The notes below the pieces were generated by a model. The model was not told the origin of the DNA. It saw nothing but the letters and a program-made list of their open reading frames with translations, and did not search any database. DNA of 64,000 nt from an uncultured Chloroflexota bacterium (GTDB lineage Bacteria > Chloroflexota > Anaerolineae > Anaerolineales > Anaerolineaceae). The stretch is taken from contig CADACE010000009.1 in the NCBI GenBank assembly GCA_902786265.1, forward strand, positions 1 to 64,000, in the 5' to 3' direction. Made by a program: the position numbers and the translations under genes. Positions within the stretch are counted from its first letter, which is position 1. The number at the start of each line of letters is the position of its first letter. Positions 36,601 to 45,600 of this stretch are shown here, in pieces.

Positions 36601-39600
36601 TTCTTCAACAAGATTAATACAACTCTGACGATTGACCCGAATGAGGTATATAAGTCCGGTGAAGGTCTTCTCAATATGATTTCAAAGCTTTCCTGGGATG
36701 CTGAAAAAGCCGGCGGAAAGCTGCCTACCGGGACGATCACCTATACCATCGGTTCTGACAGCTGCGTGCTGGATATTGAGACAAAAGCGTTTACCTGCTC
36801 CGGTACGGATACGGATATTCAAAGGACAGACGCGGACGGAAGCTTTGAATGGGCATTTAAGAACATTCTGCTTTCCAACAATACCGCTGACCGTGTCAAA
36901 GCGGTTTACAGCGGTGACGGAGCTTTCAATACCTCTTCCAGTATTACGGTCCTCTTTAAGACTGTTGAGACCACACTGAATATCTACGACCAGAGCAAGG
37001 CTTTCAGCCGTGTGAATATGACTGTCGCGCTGAGCTGGGTCGATGCGGCACCGAAAGATAAAAAACCTGTCGGTACCATCAAACTGATTGCCGGAAGTTC
37101 ATCCTGTTCCATGGATATGGGCGCCGATCCGCTGAAGCTGGATTGCGATGCAAACGCTTCCGTTACGCTTTTGCCCTCTGATCCGGATGATCCGCAGAAG
37201 GTCTCATACCGTATCGAGAATTTCACATATTTCGGAGCCGGTGTTGAAATCATTCAGTCGCAGTATTCCGGTGACGGATGCTTCCTGCCTTCGGAATCCA
37301 ACAAGATCGCGTTTAACAAAATAGATACGAAGCTTACGATCAACGGCTCCGCCATCTCTAAACCGGATGAACAGACGGCAAACCTCAATGTCACCCTTTC
37401 CTCGGATGATATGCAGGCGGATGTGGATGAAATGACCGGGACGATCAAATTCACCATCGGCAGTGACACCTGTACCTATGACATCACGGCACAGACCTTC
37501 ACCTGCAGCGGAGAGACGACAAAAATTACACCGGTTAAGGATCCGGAAAACAGGAAGATCACCTGGACCTTCGACAATGTCGTGCTTTCTGCCGGCAATA
37601 ACGCGGACCGCGTCAAGGCTGATTACAGCGGGAACGATGGTTACAATCCTTCCACCAGTCCGATCGTGTTCTTCACGAAAGTCAATACGAGCCTGGCGAT
37701 CCCGAGCGCAACAAAATCAAATGCTGGCCTGATCACGATGACAGGGGAATTCAGCTGGATCGAAACACCGCCTGCCGGGAAGATTCCGGGCGGGACCATT
37801 AAATTCGTTTCCGGTACGGCTGTCTGTACCCTGGATATCAACGCGGATCCGCTGAAATTCTCGGATTGTCCGGGCACTGTTACCGTGAACAAGGATGAGG
37901 AAAACAAGAAATATACCTACACGGTGACGGATATGAATATGGGCGATAAGGTCGGGGATGAAATTAAACTGGAATATTCCGGCGACGGTACTTTCCAGCC
38001 TTCTTCCTCAGATCCCTATTCCTTTATCAAGGTCGATACCAAACTGGTGATCGACGCGAATGAGACCTTCCGGACGAATGATCTGACCGCGACTGTCCTG
38101 GCTTCGCTTACCTGGACCAAGGCGGATGCGGACGGGAAGACCCCGACCGGAACCGTTAAATTCACCATCGGTCCTGACGTCTGCACGCTGGATATTGTTT
38201 CCGAGGAATTTAATTGTTACGGTGCTGCAACGATTATCAAAATTCAGGATATTCCCACGGAAGCGGCTGATCCCGAAACGGGAAAGAGCCTGAGCATTAA
38301 AGAGATCATGCTTTCCACCGGCAACAACGCGGACCGTATCAAGGCTGAATACAGCGGCGACGCGATCTTCAATCCTTCAGCCAGTTCTACTGTTCTGTTC
38401 AAGACGATCGAAACAGAGCTTGATATCCATGACCAGAAGAAACTGCCAACCGATCTGGTCAAACTGGCCACAGACCTTACCTGGGAAGATACGCCGCCGG
38501 AAGGCAAGACGCCGGCCGGGACAATAAAATATACCTCCGGAAACGCTTCCTGCACACTGAACCTTGCTTCGAAGAAATTTACTGATTGCGAAGGTACGGT
38601 TGAAATCACTTTCAATGACGGAATCGCTACAGTTCAGGTCACCAATCTGAATATGGGGGTAGGTATTGGCAATACTATCAAAGCCGAATATTCCGGTGAT
38701 GGCTGTTTCTTAGCCTCAGGCTCTGTGGAAGAAGAATTGGTTTATACCAAGGTTGATACAAACACTAACATCAAGGATCTTGCAAAAACAACCGCCGGTA
38801 TTATCGATATGACGATCACTGTCCATCCGGAAGAAGTTCGCCCGGACGGACTCGATCCCATGGGTACGATCAAGATCACTTCAGGTTCAAAGACCTGTAC
38901 TTTGGATATCACCTCTGATCCGCCAAAGATCAGTGATCCTGACAATTGTCAGGCCGCGGGTATTGTAAAATCCGGCGAAAGCTATAAGATCACCGGGTTG
39001 AACATGGGCAGTGGTATCGGAACCGGCATTAAAGCGGAATATTCCGGCGACAGTTATTTCAATAAATCCACGTCACCCACTGTGGATTTCCTCAAGTTGG
39101 ATACATTCCTGTTTATAGAAAAAGCCGTTAAAATGATTGATTACGATAAGTCTCCTGCCGTTACTACCGCAGACTTTACCGTTTCTCTGATCTGGGATAC
39201 CGATGAAAGTGTGAAGGAAGCTCCGACAGGTACCGTTGTACTGACGATCGGCAGCGATACCTGTACCATGGATATAGTGAATAAAACCATAAACTGCTCC
39301 ACATCCTCGACATACATCACAGAGGAATCTTCGCTGCAATATGGCTACTATGTCTGGAATCTCTATGATGTACTGCTTTCCACCGGTAACAACGCGGATC
39401 GTGTGAAAGCGGAATACAGCGGTGATGCTACATTTAATCCTACCAAGAGCGATACGGAAATGTTTACCACCGTTCCTACGACACTTGCCATTACACTGGC
39501 TGAAAAACCGGATGCCGACCATGCGACGCTTAATGCGGATCTGACATGGGAGGAGAGCGCAAACGTCGAAGGCCGCACTCCGACCGGGACGGTCAAATTC

Positions 39601-42600
39601 ACTGCCGGCAGCGGCAGCTGCACGCTGACCCTTTCCACAAAAGCGCTGAGCTGTGAAAAGGGCGGTGTGACGGTTTCCGGATCGGAAGCCGGTAAGCTGC
39701 ATATGGAGATCCTCTCCATGCTGCTGGATGACAAGACCGCTGATCGTGTTTCCGCGGAATACAGCGGTGACGGTTACTTTGTAGCGTCCACGAGTACAAA
39801 GGTTATTTTCAAGAAGTATGATGTGACGCTTGAGATCACGCAGATCACCGATGAAAGCGGCAAGGAGCATGGTTACTTTATACCTGAGCAAAAGGTCCGT
39901 GTTGTGACCAATCTGGCCGGCGCGCAGGAAAGCCCCACACCGACCGGGACGATCACGGTTAGCATCGATACTGCCACCTGTACCATGACCCTGCCGCAGA
40001 ATACCTGTGATATAACGCTTCCGAAACTCACCGGTGATATTCCTGTGAAGGCTGTTTATGGCGGTGATAACAGTTATAACGGTTCAAATGCTGAGAGTTC
40101 TGTTACGATCAAGGAAAAGCAGCCGCTGCAGCTTCAGATCGTCAATATCATTGACAGCCAGGATGTTGAACACGGTAAGGAAGACAACGTATATGGCCGC
40201 GGGCAAAAAGTCACGGTCACGCTCGGGATCAGCGGTCATGATCCTCTGGAGATCCCGACCGGTGATATTACGGTGAAAATGGGTACCACCGGTACTCCTG
40301 TTGACTGTGAGGAAAACTGGCCGGATACAGCGACCTGTAAACTGACAATGCCGGCGGATCCCGGAACATATGATTTGACGGCTGAATATGGCGGAAATAC
40401 TTATTATGAAAAGGCAGTGGCTGATCCATGGAAGATCATTGTTGATAAGTCTGACATCACCTTTAAAATCGATTCCATTTCAAATGGTATCAGAGCCGGT
40501 GAAGACACATATATCCGGCAGTCATATTATGTTTATACCTGGACCGGTGCGGATACAGGAACCGGACAGAATGTTCAGGTTTGTATAAAATTTGAGGATT
40601 TTGATCCTGCTGTTTTACCTGATTATTCCAAGGTTCAAATTAAGGATAAAAATCGTGATAATTTAAATCCACTGATCCAATTTACAGCGGGGCAGCAATG
40701 CGGAACCTTCAATACTGAAGTATATAAAAATTATCTGCATGATATGGAGCTTAATGAGCCGATAACCGTAACGCTCGTTGCTGAGTTCACAGGGGATGCC
40801 AATTATATGGCGAAAAAGGTTGAAGAGCCGACATATGTTTATAACCGGATCTCTCCAAAGTTTGAATTGCTCCACACATATACTTTCTACGATGATCAGA
40901 GTAAAGGCACTATCACATTTGAGCTTTCGCCTGATACCGATATTCCTGAGCGGTATGACCGTTATGGCGATGTCATCCTGAGCCAGGATAAAACAACTGA
41001 TGCTTCTGAACCTCATGTGTTTGTCAGGTTTGATTTCAGAAATGTCAAGTATGTATTTGATCTGGCGACTTCTAAGCTCTATGATGTTACTACCGGACTT
41101 CCGAACCCATTGGATATCGTTTTAACCAAAACGGACAACGTGTATATCCTTGATAATGTTCCGTTCCCTGCGGGAAATGAAGGCGATCCGATTACGGCCA
41201 AGTATGATGGGAACCGGTATTTCTATGATAAAGAGAGTTCCGGTACGATCGTCACGGAGCCCGGCGGTTTTACCAGGATCGAGCTGGCCGATGTATTGAA
41301 AATCAATAACCCTGCCGAAAATAAAAACATCGGGCATATGTTCCTCAAGGCTGACCTTTACTATGATACGAATAAATCGAGAACCCACGACGGTGCATTG
41401 CCCGTGGGTCATCTGGAGATCAAAACTGATGCAGATGGTTTGGGATCCACTCCGAGAACGTGTACCTTTACGGTCAGTCAGGAGCAGACTGTCGGTATTG
41501 TTAAATGCGGCGAAAGCGAAAGCAGCGGCACAGCGACTTTACAGGGAAATCATATCCACTTTGAGATCCGTGACCTGGATGTCCAGAAGAATGCCGGCCG
41601 GGTAGAGGTTCAGTTCATAACTGAAGATTTATTATTCGAATCTTCCGCTGCAGCTGAGGAAAATATCACTACCGAAGATCGTCCGGCCATTCAATTCTCA
41701 GAGAACGGCGCGGAAAAGATCACCAACACGACCGCCAATCTTGAATTCAGAGTAAAGGATATGGGCAGCCTTACGAGAGCGTACGGGGTCTATAACCAGA
41801 TCGAGATCGGTTCCGGATACGATAATGCGAGCAATGAAAAGGTGATCAGGGATACCTGTATCATGCTCCATGGAAGCGATACTTACAGCTGGAAGGATGA
41901 TAAATGCTCCGGAGAGATCACGCGCACGGAAAGCTCCTCGGGCGGCCTGTATACCTATGTATACAAAATCACGAACTTCTCCGGAATTATCACGTATGAT
42001 CCTGATAATGATGCTGTTGATACAAGGGCTTTCCTGAAGCTCCGGAATGATTTCGGTGATATCACGGATGCTGAATTCCCGACCGACTCAACGCCTTACT
42101 GGCACAAGAAGGTCCCGGTCACGCTGGAAGTCCGGGATGTGCTGAAATACATGGAGAAAAAGGCTTTCCTGACCCTGGATATCAATTACGATGAATCCCA
42201 GCCGGAATCCTTTGACAAATATCCGCGCGGGACAATCGAATTAGAGTATAGTTATGAAGGCATTGACGTCCCGAAGCAATGTTATATTTATTGGGATGAG
42301 GAAGATGCCGATCCGCAGCGTGTATGCGAAGGAGCGCGTCTTACCCACAGCGTGCCGCTTGGCGACCAATGGATCGTCAATGTCGATGTGGAATCGCTGC
42401 CGGGTATGCCGGAATATTCAAGAATCAGGCTCAGGATGCTTGCGGATGATTATTATGAGGAATCCCCATGGACGGATTACGCAGGCTTTACAAAGGAATC
42501 GCCTGAGATCGAGATCCGGAATGCCTGGCATACAGGAGCGGCAAATGAAGTCTTTACTGACTTTACGATCACCGGAATGGGGACCCTTTCCGAAAAATAT

Positions 42601-45600
42601 CTCGTCAACAAAGAGATCCGCCTTACTTCGAAAGCGGGCGGGAAGACCTGTACCTATGACCTCATCAACAGAGGCTTCAATGAAGATACCTGTCAGGGCA
42701 CGATAACAGTAAGCGGGACTACCTATACGATCAAGAATCTGGCGGGGCTTTACACCGCAAATGACAGTGAGTTATCCGTAGCCGTTACCAGTGAATATCT
42801 GGAAGAAGCGGAATTCGCTCACAAGGAAAAGGCGTACGGCAAGCTTGAAACGGGTATTGTGATCTCCGATACCTTGAAGGTCAAACCGTTCAGCGCGAAT
42901 GACACCCACGCTTTCCTTACCGTGGATTTCCGTTATGACGCGGAGGTTGGAGGAAGGTACGGTGTTGAGCCTTCCGGTACGCTGACCTTCAGTGCGACCG
43001 GCGGCAGCTGCACCTATAATCTGCGGACAAAGACCGCTTCCGGCTGTGTGGTGGAAAAAGTCGAAAGCGCGAGCTCGGACGGACTCCTCCATCTGCTTGT
43101 GAAGAACCTCATCGTCGCCGGGAATGCGACAGTCGTCAATGTGAGCTATGCCGATGATGCTTATTTCGCCGAAAAAGACGAATCGCGAGGCTTTGATCAT
43201 GAAGCGCATCCGAACATCCATATCACGGACGCGATAAAGACCACATCCACAAAGGCTGATGTTACGCTGGTCGTTACCGATCCTGAAATTTTAGCGAATG
43301 TTTACGGAAGCTTCTTCAGGCAGATCCGCATCGGTTCGAACGGGACCAGGTTCAGCTATATCAATATCGGGAATATCATGACCGGCGGCGGAACAAGCGG
43401 AACCGCGTCGATCATCAACGGCAATGGTACCGTGACCTGGACGAAGGAAAGTACGGGATATTATACCTTTGAAATCAAGAACTGGACCGGACCGATCGCC
43501 GCGACCGATTGGAACTGTTACGCGGCGCTGGTCAGTTCCTATCTCGAAGAATCTGAATATCCGCATGATGAGTGTGAATTTGAACACAGGACATCCGGTC
43601 CGGTCACAATGTCGGTCTCCGATATTTATGCCGCGCAGGTAAAACACATTTATCTGACAGCGGTGATGAATTATGACCCGGATATCGCGGACAGCTATAA
43701 CGAGGTGCCCACCGGGACGCTGACGATCAATGCTGATGGTGGATCTGTAAAGACCTGCGCCTTTGATCTGAAAGCTGATCCGGCGACCTTCGATTGCGGT
43801 ACGGTGGAGCTTGACAGTACCGGTCACAAAGCGACGTTTGTGTTCCGCAATTATGAAGTTTCCGGCAGCGTTAACACTGTCGGTGTGAAATATAACGGAG
43901 ACGTGTATTTCAACGCGTCCGATGAAAACAGCGGACCTGTGATCACGGCCGACCCTGAGATCACCATCGAATATCCGATCATGACCCGTGAAAGCGATAA
44001 TTCCGCTCACGGTTATGTGGCATTCACGATCAACGGGATCGGAGAGGGATCCTACCCGGAGATGTATAATATTTATCCGCGGATCCGTCTTATCAGCAGA
44101 AGCAGTTCAAACCGGCGTTACTGCTATCTTGAACGGGCTACCTTATCTTTTACAAGTGATTGCCTCGCGGATGAGATCACCCTCAGCGGAAACCAATATG
44201 TTATCAAAAATCTGCGGGGAAGGATGGTTGACGGAAGCAATTTTATTCAGTCAAACGATAATTACGTTGGCGTCGCGCTCTTCCCTTATGGCGAAGGGTG
44301 GACCGGTGAAACATCCAGCTCGTATCCGGTGAACGAAGTTTACTGGTGGTGGAGGATCTCAATCTCCGGTGAACTGACAGATGTGATCAAATACAGCAGA
44401 GACCATGCCGCCGTCACAACGACACTTAGTTTAAGCGAAACAGGACAGCAAGCCGCCGATTTCTGGGGTATGTCACCGGCAATGGCTGCCGGAACAATGG
44501 AATTCAAAGCCGGTTCGACGACCTGTACCGTGGATCTTGCGACAGAAACCTTTACGGGCTGTGAGGGCGAAGTCGAGGTGACCGGGAACGCCCCGGTGAC
44601 TATTAAAGTCTGGAACCTGCGGGCGACAGACCTGGGTCCTTCGCTTCTCATAGCTGAATATCATCCGAACCGGTTCTTCGATCATTGGCAGCAGCAATAT
44701 GTGACATTCCGGGACAATATCCCGGCGGTCACCATTGATTCCGCGACGAAAACTGCTCATACAAAAGCGAATGTAACGGTCACGGTGAACGGGAATGAGT
44801 ACGCGGATATTTACGGACCTTTGTATGACCGGATCCGCCTGGCTGCCCATAACGGCGCTTACACCGAGATCGATATCAGCGGGATCCTTGCCGGCAGTGA
44901 AACAAGCGGGACAATACCGGGAACCTCCGGCTTCGAATCGGCGAACTGGACCAGAGACGGTTATAATGTGACCTTCAATGTGACAGGCTGGAAGGAAAAC
45001 ATCACTGCGGATGATAAGCAGTGTACCGCCTGGCTTGGCAATTCGGATGTCTCTGTCCTGCCGATAGATCACAGTCCGAAATCCGACCCGAAGGACTTCT
45101 CTAATCAGAAGGGGAGCATAACCATTACGAAAAAGAATGATGGACTGAGGGCTGTAAATGATAATGCTTATCTGGATGTGGTCCTGGATTATGATCCCGA
45201 TACAGCGGCTGCTTTCAGAAAACCGTACGGCAAGGTGACATTTATGGCACAAGACAGTGCCCTGCATAAGTGGATAAAAACCTGCACGTACGATCTGAAT
45301 TACCTCGGTGATTTGGTCTGTGAGGGAGGCGGCAGCGGCAGTGCGACTGTTATTGAAAAAGATGATGACAACCATAATGCCACCATCAGGCTCAAGTCTT
45401 TCCATATCTATAATGCCGGTTCAATATATGTAACGACCACCGATGATGATTACTATACGGATTCCAACGGGAATATCCCGGTAACGAAAGAAATTCCGAC
45501 GATTACCGTCAGTGCGCCTGTCAAGCGGACCGACAGCAGGGGATATACCAAAGGCTGGGTTGAATTCACGATCAAATCCGGACCGTTGACTGAATATTAT

